Below the pieces are notes generated by a model. It saw nothing but the letters and a program-made list of their open reading frames with translations, ran no database searches and was not told the origin of the DNA. From Frigidibacter sp. SD6-1 (GTDB taxonomy: Bacteria; Pseudomonadota; Alphaproteobacteria; Rhodobacterales; Rhodobacteraceae), in NCBI RefSeq assembly GCF_030143255.1, contig NZ_JARJNR010000001.1:124001-188000 (forward strand): a stretch of 64,000 nucleotides of DNA, given 5' to 3'. Below are positions 44,692 through 51,549 of this stretch, piece by piece. Each line of letters opens with the position of its first letter. Position 1 is the first letter of the stretch. The translations under genes were made by a program, and so were the position numbers.

Positions 44692-46491
44692 ATGACCGAG
44701 CTTTCTCAGATCCGCAATTTCTCCATCGTGGCCCATATCGACCACGGCAAATCCACCCTTGCCGACCGGCTCATCCAGTCGACCGGAACGGTGGCCGACC
44801 GTGACATGAAGGCCCAGCTTCTCGACTCGATGGATATCGAGCGTGAGCGCGGCATCACGATCAAGGCCAACACCGTCCGCATCGACTACAAGGCCAAGGA
44901 CGGCAAGGCTTACGTCCTGAACCTCATCGACACGCCCGGCCATGTCGACTTCGGCTATGAAGTCTCCCGCTCCATGCGCGCGGTCGAAGGCTCGCTCCTC
45001 GTCGTCGACGCCTCGCAAGGGGTCGAGGCGCAGACGCTCGCCAACGTCTACCAGGCAATTGATGCCAACCACGAGATCGTCCCGGTCCTGAACAAGATCG
45101 ACCTTCCGGCGGCCGAACCCGAACAGGTCAAGGCCCAGATCGAGGATGTGATCGGCCTCGACGCCTCGGACGCCATCCCGATTTCCGCGAAATCCGGCCT
45201 CGGCATCCCCGACGTCCTCGAAGCCATCGTCACCCGCCTGCCCGCCCCCAAGGGCGACCGCAACGCGCCGCTGAAGGCCATGCTCGTCGACAGCTGGTAT
45301 GACGCCTACCTCGGCGTCGTCGTCATGATCCGCGTCATGGACGGGGTGATCCGCAAGGGCGACCGGATCAAGATGATGCAGACGGGCGCGCTTTACGGCG
45401 TCGACAAGCTCGCGGTCCTCCGCCCCCGGATGGTCGACATCGCCGAACTGGGGCCGGGAGAGATCGGCGTCTTCACCGCCTCGATCAAGCAGGTCCGCGA
45501 CACCCGCGTCGGCGACACGATCACCCACGAACGCAAACCCTGCGCCGCCGCCCTCCCGGGCTTCAAACCCTCGCAGCCCGTGGTCTTCTGCGGCCTCTTC
45601 CCCGTCGACGCCAACGATTTCGAGGCACTCCGCGACGCGATCGAGAAACTCGCCCTTAACGACGCCTCCTTCTCGACCGAGATGGAAACCTCCGCCGCCC
45701 TCGGCTTCGGCTTCCGCATGGGCTTCCTCGGCCTTCTCCATCTGGAAGTCGTCCGCGACCGGCTGGAACGCGAATATGACCTCGACCTGATCACCACCGC
45801 GCCTTCGGTCGTCTTCCACCTGCACATGAAGGACGGCGAGGTGCGCGAGCTGCACAACCCCGCCGACATGCCCGACCTGACCTACGTCGACCATATCGAG
45901 GAGCCACGCATCAAGGCCACGATCATGGTCCCCGACGATTACCTCGGCGACGTCCTCAAACTCTGCCAGGACCGCCGCGGCATCCAGATGGACCTGACCT
46001 ATGCCGGCAACCGCGCCATGGTCGTCTATGACCTGCCGCTCGCCGAGGTCGTCTTCGACTTCTACGACCGGCTGAAATCGGTGACCAAGGGCTATGCGAG
46101 CTTCGACTATCAGATGATGGGCTACCGCGAGGATTGGCTCGTGAAGATGTCGATCCTCGTGAACGACGAACCGGTCGACGCGCTTTCGATCATGGTCCAC
46201 CGCGACCGGGCCGAGGCGCGAGGCCGGGTGATGGTGGAAAAGCTGAAAGAGCTGATCCCCCGCCACATGTTCAAGATCCCGATCCAGGCGGCCATCGGCG
46301 GCCGGGTGATCGCGAGGGAGACCCTGTCGGCGATGCGCAAGGACGTGACCGCCAAGTGCTACGGCGGGGATGCCACGCGCAAGCGCAAGCTTCTCGACAA
46401 GCAGAAGGCCGGCAAGAAGAAGATGCGGCAGTTCGGCAAGGTGGAGATTCCGCAGGAAGCGTTTATCAATGCGTTGAAGATGGATGGGTGA
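44692..46491 (+). CDS. lepA: Elongation factor 4 (LepA)
   Basis: A 599-residue ribosome-associated GTPase that back-translocates stalled ribosomes. The G motifs are [18 protein letters not shown] and NKIDLP, and the LepA-specific C-terminal [16 protein letters not shown] is present. The ATG at 44692 is the conserved start. There is no obvious promoter box. Confidence 0.98.
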   Translation: MTELSQIRNFSIVAHIDHGKSTLADRLIQSTGTVADRDMKAQLLDSMDIERERGITIKANTVRIDYKAKDGKAYVLNLIDTPGHVDFGYEVSRSMRAVEGSLLVVDASQGVEAQTLANVYQAIDANHEIVPVLNKIDLPAAEPEQVKAQIEDVIGLDASDAIPISAKSGLGIPDVLEAIVTRLPAPKGDRNAPLKAMLVDSWYDAYLGVVVMIRVMDGVIRKGDRIKMMQTGALYGVDKLAVLRPRMVDIAELGPGEIGVFTASIKQVRDTRVGDTITHERKPCAAALPGFKPSQPVVFCGLFPVDANDFEALRDAIEKLALNDASFSTEMETSAALGFGFRMGFLGLLHLEVVRDRLEREYDLDLITTAPSVVFHLHMKDGEVRELHNPADMPDLTYVDHIEEPRIKATIMVPDDYLGDVLKLCQDRRGIQMDLTYAGNRAMVVYDLPLAEVVFDFYDRLKSVTKGYASFDYQMMGYREDWLVKMSILVNDEPVDALSIMVHRDRAEARGRVMVEKLKELIPRHMFKIPIQAAIGGRVIARETLSAMRKDVTAKCYGGDATRKRKLLDKQKAGKKKMRQFGKVEIPQEAFINALKMDG

Positions 46492-46564
46492 GTAACTTTT
46501 TGCTTTCAAACATCTTGTGGTTGTGATTCTTTCGAGTCAAAGGACCCGACTCGGAGATGATGCA

Positions 46565-47482
46565 GTGGACCAGCAGCTCGTTTTCAAACTAGACGGCGGG
46601 ATGGCGTCGGACGGCGAAGTTCCTGCATTTGCGTCGCTAGAAAGCGTTCACGGTTTTTCGCAAGCGATAATGATGATCTTGCACTTCTCCGAGACGGGTG
46701 AGATTCGCAGGCGAGGCTTTAAAGAGTTAGATACTGACCTTCGCTTGGTCGCTACAAAAGACGGGTCGTTCGATTTCCTATTTGAATTTAAGGATGTTGT
46801 TCCAGTTTTTGTCGAGGCTTATGGCAAGGGGCTGGCAAACGCATCTTGGGAATTAATTCGGACTGTTTTTTCTAGAGCGATTGGTGCTGCGGGTTCTCCT
46901 GAAATCGAAGCTGTCGAGGAAGAGGGAGCACTCAATACTGGCGACTTGGGCGCGCTCGTGCAGGCCGCGGAGCCGGCAATTCGAAAGGCTCATTCTGTCA
47001 TTAACAATGGCTCAAGCAACATTAACATATTCATAAATGGCGACGGCAATAGAATAATTCTTGATTCCAGATCCAAAGAATATATGCACGAGAACATTTT
47101 TAACGATGAAACCCGTTCACAGAGGTTTCTTGTCACAAGTTTTGATGGCCGAAACAGAACTGGTCGCCTTTTCGATCTTGAGGCCGAGCAGGCATTTACC
47201 TTTGATCTAACGCAGGAAGCGGACCGGGCATCTCTTACTGTCATCGTTGACGCCGCTCGAGCTTACGCGCTTAGAGAGAAAGGGAAGTTCGACGAGTTGA
47301 TGGAAGTGGTTTGTGCATTTACTTCCATTGACGCCGCCGACGGTAGGACCAAGAGACTCAAGGTGTACGCCGCTGCTCGCGACTTTGATACGTTGGAGGC
47401 GGGTGAGTTCATTCCCGTTGTGAAAGCCGCCCCACGAGCGATTGGTGGCGACGACGATCTCATCGAACGCGATGACAGTTAA
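46565..47482 (+). CDS. AT-richer orphan protein of unknown function
   Basis: A 305-residue protein unlike its neighbours. The DNA is clearly AT-richer, with codons such as AAT, TTT, ATA and TTA that are rare nearby, so it was probably acquired by transfer. The N-terminal half (QQLVFKLDGGMASDGEVPAF... FSQAIMMILHFSETGEIRRRG... DGSFDFLFEF) resembles a domain I recall as DUF7946, and the C-terminal third (SFDGRNRTGRLFDLEAEQAF) looks like a small beta-barrel (DUF7947-like). A Ser/Asn-rich middle (NNGSSNINIFINGDGNR) links them. The start at GTG 46565 has GGAG 8 bases upstream; GTG 46517 is an alternative. An accessory or defence-type role is possible but unsupported. Confidence 0.75.
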   Translation: MDQQLVFKLDGGMASDGEVPAFASLESVHGFSQAIMMILHFSETGEIRRRGFKELDTDLRLVATKDGSFDFLFEFKDVVPVFVEAYGKGLANASWELIRTVFSRAIGAAGSPEIEAVEEEGALNTGDLGALVQAAEPAIRKAHSVINNGSSNINIFINGDGNRIILDSRSKEYMHENIFNDETRSQRFLVTSFDGRNRTGRLFDLEAEQAFTFDLTQEADRASLTVIVDAARAYALREKGKFDELMEVVCAFTSIDAADGRTKRLKVYAAARDFDTLEAGEFIPVVKAAPRAIGGDDDLIERDDS

Positions 47483-47518
47483 GCGCGTTTGCAAGCGGGC
47501 CGTAGCGAGCTACGTCCC

Positions 47519-47582
47519 GTAGGGTGCGTGCTCGCACGCACCATTTCATCTCGCCATTGGTGCGTGAAATCACGCACCCTAC
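47519..47582. repeat. Nested inverted repeat with GTAGGGTGCGTG ends
   Basis: The 12-base arms GTAGGGTGCGTG (47519-47530) and CACGCACCCTAC (47571-47582) enclose two smaller hairpins, TGCGTGC/GCACGCA at 47525-47540 and GGTGCGTG/CACGCACC at 47559-47578. Similar GGGTGCGTG palindromes are scattered in many proteobacterial genomes. It follows the orphan gene and may also terminate its transcript. Confidence 0.75.
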
Positions 47583-47600
47583 CCAATTCCATCCCCCAAA

Positions 47601-48165
47601 GCGCGGGGCCATCGCCCCGCGCGTTCGCGACCGGCCGCCGCCGTCCCGGCCGTGCGCCCCGAGCACGGCCGGCCCCTCCCGGCCGCGCCACGGGCGCGGC
47701 GTTCTTCGGGGAAACGTGCCACTGGCACGTTTCTTATCCCTCATCACCCCCCCGGGCGGCGGGGGCTTCGCCCCCACCGGGGCGGGCGCCGTCCGTGCCC
47801 CAGCGTCCGGCTCATCCCTCTTCCCCGCCCGCGCGACGCGCGCGGGCGTTCGGCGGGGGAAGCGTCCACTGGACGCTTCCTTGATCCCGCCTCACCCCTT
47901 GGCGCTTCGTTGCCTCAGCGCCAATCGGACCGGGCATTCGGGGGCTTACGCCGCGCCACTGGCGCGACGGTCCCCCTCATATGCCACTGGCACGTTTCCT
48001 GCCGGTCCTCTGACCCCGCCCCACGCCCGGCCGCCGGGTGCTTCCCTCCCCCCTCGTGGGGGAGGGAGAGGGTGGGGGGCTCCCACATGGCACCCGCGCC
48101 CCGGACCTGCTCCGGGGCCTCGGCTCCCTCCCGCACCGAGGTCCCGGGTCAAGCCCGGGACGCGC
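47601..48165. repeat. Array of about a dozen GC-rich hairpins
   Basis: Consecutive palindromes with no coding potential: GCGCGGGGC/GCCCCGCGC (47601-47622), CCGGCCGTGC/GCACGGCCGG (47646-47672), GCCGCGCC/GGCGCGGC (47682-47700), a stem around CCACTGG (47711-47733), GGGGGC/GCCCCC (47761-47775), a 10-base stem at 47826-47848, a second CCACTGG stem (47858-47880), GGCGCT/AGCGCC (47901-47922), a third (47952-47966), a fourth core (47982-47992), TCCCTCCCCC/GGGGGAGGGA (48043-48067), GCCCCGGA/TCCGGGGC (48098-48118) and GTCCCGGG/CCCGGGAC (48141-48161). The CCACTGG cores are constant while their arms differ. Confidence 0.85.
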
Positions 48166-48226
48166 TGTCTCTGCGCCCCACCTTCACATCCCCCCGCAAC
48201 CCGGCCCAAACGCTGATCAAATCGAC

Positions 48227-48269
48227 TTCCCCACAGGATATCCACAAGGAAAATCAAATATTTATCCCC
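48227..48269. promoter_or_regulatory. Possible DnaA boxes beside an AT-rich stretch
   Basis: TTCCCCACA (48227-48235) and ATATCCACA (48238-48246) resemble the DnaA box TTATCCACA with two and one mismatches, 11 bases apart. AAATCAAATATTTATCC follows as a locally AT-rich tract. This could be an origin-type or DnaA-titration site, but two imperfect boxes are not enough, and no dnaA, hemE or parAB genes are near. Confidence 0.3.
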
Positions 48270-48660
48270 CGAAAACTTGCGCCGCACCCCGATTTTCCCT
48301 TGCGCGACTCACCCCTGCCGTCCCACCCTTTCCTTACCGCAACGGATCGCAAGATGACCGGGCGGGCGCAACGGCCTCCGGGCGGCTGCGGGCGGGACGG
48401 TCGGGTGCAAGCCCGGGTCGGACCAACCGAAAGCGAACGGACGAGCGCGGATGCAAAGGGTCTCACGACCTGAAGGATCGGCGGGGAAACGGGCGGAGCG
48501 GCTGCGGACGGTTTTCGGACCGGACGTGGCAGGGGTTCTCACGAATCCCGGATGCGGGAAATCCGGCAACGGACGTACCCATCAGGAAGGCGTCAGGGGG
48601 GTCGCAAGACCCGTGCAAGGACCGCGTCCGAGCACCTGGCGCCTTTTCTGATTCCCCCCC
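48270..48660. other. Intergenic stretch with nothing recognised
   Basis: No frame shows family similarity, good ribosome-binding sites or membrane/signal patterns. I looked for RNase P, SRP, 6S and tmRNA hallmarks and found none. The base composition is as GC-rich as the chromosome. Confidence 0.6.
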
Positions 48661-48663
48661 TCG

Positions 48664-48703
48664 TAAAAAAGAAACGGGACCCGTCATTGCTGGGGGTCCC
48701 GTT
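48664..48703 (-). terminator. Rho-independent terminator, minus strand
   Basis: The stem AACGGGACCC/GGGTCCCGTT (10 pairs, 11-base loop) is followed on the minus strand by TTCTTTTTT. This is the clearest intrinsic terminator in the window. It points away from 49008, so it must serve a minus-strand transcript starting inside the gene gap. Confidence 0.85.
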
Positions 48704-48741
48704 CCCGTCAGGGTTACTTTCCGCGTCCGTAGCACCTGTGC
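48664..48741 (-). ncRNA. Candidate small RNA of about 78 nt
   Basis: A strong intrinsic terminator on the minus strand (48703-48664) has no minus-strand gene upstream of it. Ahead of it are TTGATC (48774-48769) and TTATGG (48752-48747) with 16 bases between, a weak promoter, giving a start near 48741. The product would be about 78 nt ending in a hairpin and U-run. No known family is recognised, and the -10 is poor. Confidence 0.3.
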
Positions 48742-48969
48742 CTGATCCATAACGCGGATCGGTCTCGCGATCAACCAGATCATGCGGGGCAGCGGGCGCC
48801 GCATCCCATATCTTCGCGGGCCCACCATGGATTGTGGCCCCGCCGCAACGCGCCTCGACTACCGGGGATGCGTGCCTTACCCGTTCCTTGCCGCACCGCG
48901 CGATCCTGTCGGGACGGATGCCATACGCTTGCAGGACGCGTGTGGGACGCGTGCTGGCCCCCGGTCTTC

Positions 48970-48984
48970 TTAAGGCTTCGTTAA
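48970..48984. promoter_or_regulatory. CtrA-type site TTAA-N7-TTAA
   Basis: TTAA GGCTTCG TTAA followed by C fits the full CtrA recognition pattern of alphaproteobacteria. It lies 24 bases ahead of the lipoprotein gene at 49008. CtrA controls cell-cycle and motility or gene-transfer-agent genes; here it may regulate the small lipoprotein. One match can occur by chance. Confidence 0.4.
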
Positions 48985-49007
48985 CCAGGAGCCGTCACTC
49001 TGGCGCC

Positions 49008-49307
49008 ATGCGTGGTCTGATCCTGCCCCTTTTCCTTGCCGCCTGCGGCGCCTCCCCGGCCCCGCAATTCTTCGGTGCCACCCGGCATGAGGTGACGAAG
49101 GGCGGGATAGATTTCGTTATCTTTCAAAAGGATAGCTATGCAGAGGTCGTGCGCCTTGGCTATCTGACCCGCGCCGAGCGCGCGCCGGTGCCGCAGTTGA
49201 TGGAAGAGGTGGTCGAGCAGGCGACGGGCTGCCGCGTCGTCCCCGGTTCCATGGTCACCGGCCTGCCGGGCGACACCGGCGAGGCGAAGTTCCGCCTGAG
49301 CTGCTGA
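49008..49307 (+). CDS. Small lipoprotein of unknown function
   Basis: A 99-residue lipoprotein. The signal is very short (MRGLILPLFLAAC) with the lipobox LAAC at residues 10-13. The mature domain has two cysteines and a pattern DFVIFQKDSYAEVVRLGYLTRAERA, consistent with a small periplasmic fold. The stop codon abuts the stop of the convergent entericidin-like gene (TGA then TCA). A CtrA-type motif lies upstream. Confidence 0.7.
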   Translation: MRGLILPLFLAACGASPAPQFFGATRHEVTKGGIDFVIFQKDSYAEVVRLGYLTRAERAPVPQLMEEVVEQATGCRVVPGSMVTGLPGDTGEAKFRLSC

Positions 49308-49436
49308 TCAAGGCGTCGTCGACGCCTCCGCCTCGATCGCGGCCCCCGCGCTCTGCAGGTCGCGACCGGCCCCCTTGACGGTTTCGCAGGCGGACAGCGC
49401 CAGAAGTGAAAGGATAATCAAGGTATTACGGATCAT
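49308..49436 (-). CDS. Entericidin-like small lipoprotein
   Basis: A 42-residue lipoprotein precursor of the entericidin A/B type: signal MIRNTLIILSLLALSAC with lipobox LSAC, then a short amphipathic helix (ETVKGAGRDLQSAGAAIEAEA). The ATG at 49436 has GGAGAGG upstream. Entericidins are tiny cell-envelope lipoproteins linked to stationary-phase stress in other bacteria. Confidence 0.8.
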   Translation of the reverse strand: MIRNTLIILSLLALSACETVKGAGRDLQSAGAAIEAEASTTP

Positions 49437-49494
49437 GACGCCTCTCCGGACAGTCCTGTTGCCTGCCGAGCCTAGCAAACCGGTTGGCGGATGC

Positions 49495-50259
49495 TCAAGA
49501 CAGAAAAGTGCGCAAGGCCGCCTCGAACTCCCGTGGTTTCTCGGCATGCAGCCAATGCCCGGCGCCCGGAATTTTCGCCATCACCGCCTTGGGAAAATAG
49601 CCCTTAATCCTTTCGCGGTAATCTGCCGTCACATAATCGGACAAAGCCCCGGAAAGGAACAGAACCGGCCCTTCGTAAACCCCGTCAACCTCTTCCGGCC
49701 AGCCGGTGATCTTGTCCATCTCGACATCAAGGACCGACAGGTTCAACCTCCAGCGTGGCGGTTCTGCTTTGAGATCAAGGGATTGCAGCAGAAATGCCCG
49801 CGTCCCCGGATCGGTTACGGAAGTCTGAAGCCGCCGGTCGGCCTCGCTGCGCGCGCTTAACCCGTTAACGTCGAGATCGCGCATCGCATGGACGAGATGC
49901 CGGTTCGAATGGCCGTAAGCCACCGGCGCGATATCGGCAACGACCAGCCGGTTCACCAGATCGGGCCGCGTCAGCGCCAGCACCATCGCGGCCTTGCCCC
50001 CCATGGAATGGCCGACGACATCCATGGGAAATCCTTCGCTTTCGATGACTTCGGCAAGGTCGGCCGCCATGTCATGATAGCTCTGCGTCTCTGCACGGAA
50101 GCTTTCGCCATGATTGCGCTGGTCGACCGCCAATACCCGCCGGTCCGATGCCATCCGCTTCTGGATCGCGCCCCAGTTCCGCGCCGAGCCGAAAAGCCCG
50201 TGCACGATCAACAGGGCCTGAAAGGCGCCATCGTTTCCAGCCTCGATCCGGTTCAGCAT
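49495..50259 (-). CDS. Alpha/beta-fold esterase, YbfF-like
   Basis: A 254-residue serine hydrolase. The nucleophile is in VVGHSMGGKAAM and the catalytic histidine in PGAGHWLHAEKP, with HGLFGSARNWG as the oxyanion region. It resembles the YbfF/acyl-CoA-type esterase group. The start is placed at ATG 50259, which has GGGGGGA 9 bases upstream; a TTG at 50268 is the alternative. The substrate is unknown. Confidence 0.88.
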   Translation of the reverse strand: MLNRIEAGNDGAFQALLIVHGLFGSARNWGAIQKRMASDRRVLAVDQRNHGESFRAETQSYHDMAADLAEVIESEGFPMDVVGHSMGGKAAMVLALTRPDLVNRLVVADIAPVAYGHSNRHLVHAMRDLDVNGLSARSEADRRLQTSVTDPGTRAFLLQSLDLKAEPPRWRLNLSVLDVEMDKITGWPEEVDGVYEGPVLFLSGALSDYVTADYRERIKGYFPKAVMAKIPGAGHWLHAEKPREFEAALRTFLS

Positions 50260-50326
50260 CGCCGACAATCCCCCCTTCCCCCTGCCGGGGATTCGGTCTT
50301 AACCTGCCTTTCCGGGGGTAAACGAC

Positions 50327-50695
50327 ATGTCGATCTCAGTCCAGCAGATGGCCGACCGCGTGGCCGAACTGATGGAAGCGCGGCTCAGGGTGAAGGGCGA
50401 GGGGCTGCCCGCCAAGCTCCGCCGTGGCGGGCGGCATCTGCCGCGCAAGGTTCTGCACGCGGCCGAGGCGCTGGCCCGGCAGGCCCAGATCGCGGCGATC
50501 CCGCGCCTCCAGATGCAGGTCGATCCGGAAGAGGCGGCCGAAGCCTATGACGCCTGCGTGCGCTACCTTAAGCCGCTGGGCGCCGGCGCGCGCCGCCGGG
50601 CAATGCTTTGGCAGGTGACGACCGCGATCGCGACGGGCCTTTTCGTCACGCTTGTGGCGCTGGCCGCGGTTCTGGCCTGGCGCGGCTTTCTTTGA
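50327..50695 (+). CDS. Hypothetical protein with C-terminal membrane helix
   Basis: A 122-residue protein. The N-terminal 90 residues are helical and basic (VQQMADRVAELMEARLRVKG... RHLPRKVLHAAEALARQAQ). The last 30 include one membrane helix (TTAIATGLFVTLVALAAVLAW). It is of the tail-anchored type. Its end overlaps the convergent DUF817 gene by 50 bases. It is uncharacterised. Confidence 0.7.
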   Translation: MSISVQQMADRVAELMEARLRVKGEGLPAKLRRGGRHLPRKVLHAAEALARQAQIAAIPRLQMQVDPEEAAEAYDACVRYLKPLGAGARRRAMLWQVTTAIATGLFVTLVALAAVLAWRGFL

Positions 50696-51509
50696 GCGGC
50701 TCGCGCACCACCAGCGTCACGGTCACGAAGCTGACGTAGAGCAGAAGATACCACGACCCCATCTTGGCAAGGCTCACCATCTGGCCCGCATGCTGGCCGC
50801 CATAAAGCCAGGTGCCGGTCTGCGTGCCGATATTCTCGGCCAGCCACAGGAAGCCGCTGGTCAGGAAGGCAGCAAGCGGCAGGGGCATCCAATAGTCATG
50901 CTGCGCAATCCGGAACCAGATCCGGGTGCGCGCGTAAAGCAGGACCGTGGCGGCGAAGAGGCCGAGCCGCATGTCCGGCAGGAAATGGTGGGCGAAGAAA
51001 TTCGTATAGATTGCCAGCGCCAGTGCCACCGTCATCCAGAACGGCGGATAGGGCGCGAAGCGCATGTCGAAGAGGCGGATCACGCGGGCCATGTAGCTGC
51101 CGACGGAGGCATACATGAAGCCGGAAAAGAGCGGGACGTTCAGGATCTTGAACAGCCCGGGTTCAGGATAGGCCCACGACCCTGCACCCACCTTGAACCA
51201 TTCCATCACCGTGCCGGTGAAGTGGAACAAGAGGATGACCCGTGCCTCGGCCCAGGTCTCCAGCCGCGCCCAGAGGAAAAGTGCCTGAACCGCGATCGCG
51301 AAGAGAAAAAGCGCGTCATAGCGGTGAATTGGCCAGTCGGCCTGCCATATGGCCTTGGTGATCATAAGGGCCGCCAGCAGCAGTCCGCCGAACAGGCAGG
51401 CCCAAGCCTGTTTCAGCCCGAACATCACAAATTCCGCCAGCGCGAAGGGCAGGCGGGCGCGGGCCCAATCGCCGAGCCTGCGCTCGATCCGGTCGGTCGT
51501 TTGGTGCAT
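50646..51509 (-). CDS. DUF817 family membrane protein
   Basis: A 287-residue inner-membrane protein of the DUF817 family with about eight hydrophobic helices. The characteristic region WLAENIGTQTGTWLYGGQHAGQM and the segment FEWFKVGAGSWAYPEPGL are recognisable. The function is unknown. Its 3' end overlaps the convergent small gene at 50695. Confidence 0.88.
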   Translation of the reverse strand: MHQTTDRIERRLGDWARARLPFALAEFVMFGLKQAWACLFGGLLLAALMITKAIWQADWPIHRYDALFLFAIAVQALFLWARLETWAEARVILLFHFTGTVMEWFKVGAGSWAYPEPGLFKILNVPLFSGFMYASVGSYMARVIRLFDMRFAPYPPFWMTVALALAIYTNFFAHHFLPDMRLGLFAATVLLYARTRIWFRIAQHDYWMPLPLAAFLTSGFLWLAENIGTQTGTWLYGGQHAGQMVSLAKMGSWYLLLYVSFVTVTLVVREPLKESRARPEPRPAPQA

Positions 51510-51549
51510 TCAGTTAGTCCCCTAACGCTTCCGGCCTTTTGGCATGTGC

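Noticed and set aside
43717-46509. 930-codon open frame on the minus strand
   Set aside because: Antisense to lepA and the lipase-like gene; Asp/Val/His-rich with no recognisable domain.
47521-48165. CRISPR array
   Set aside because: The units are hairpins of varied length and arms, not equal direct repeats separated by unique spacers.
48300-48660. RNase P, SRP, 6S or tmRNA gene
   Set aside because: The conserved core sequences of these RNAs were looked for by eye on both strands and are not there.
47483-49007. Possible coding frames in the gene gap on both strands
   Set aside because: They are rich in Pro, Arg, Ala and Gly, cross strong hairpins and have no good ribosome-binding sites.
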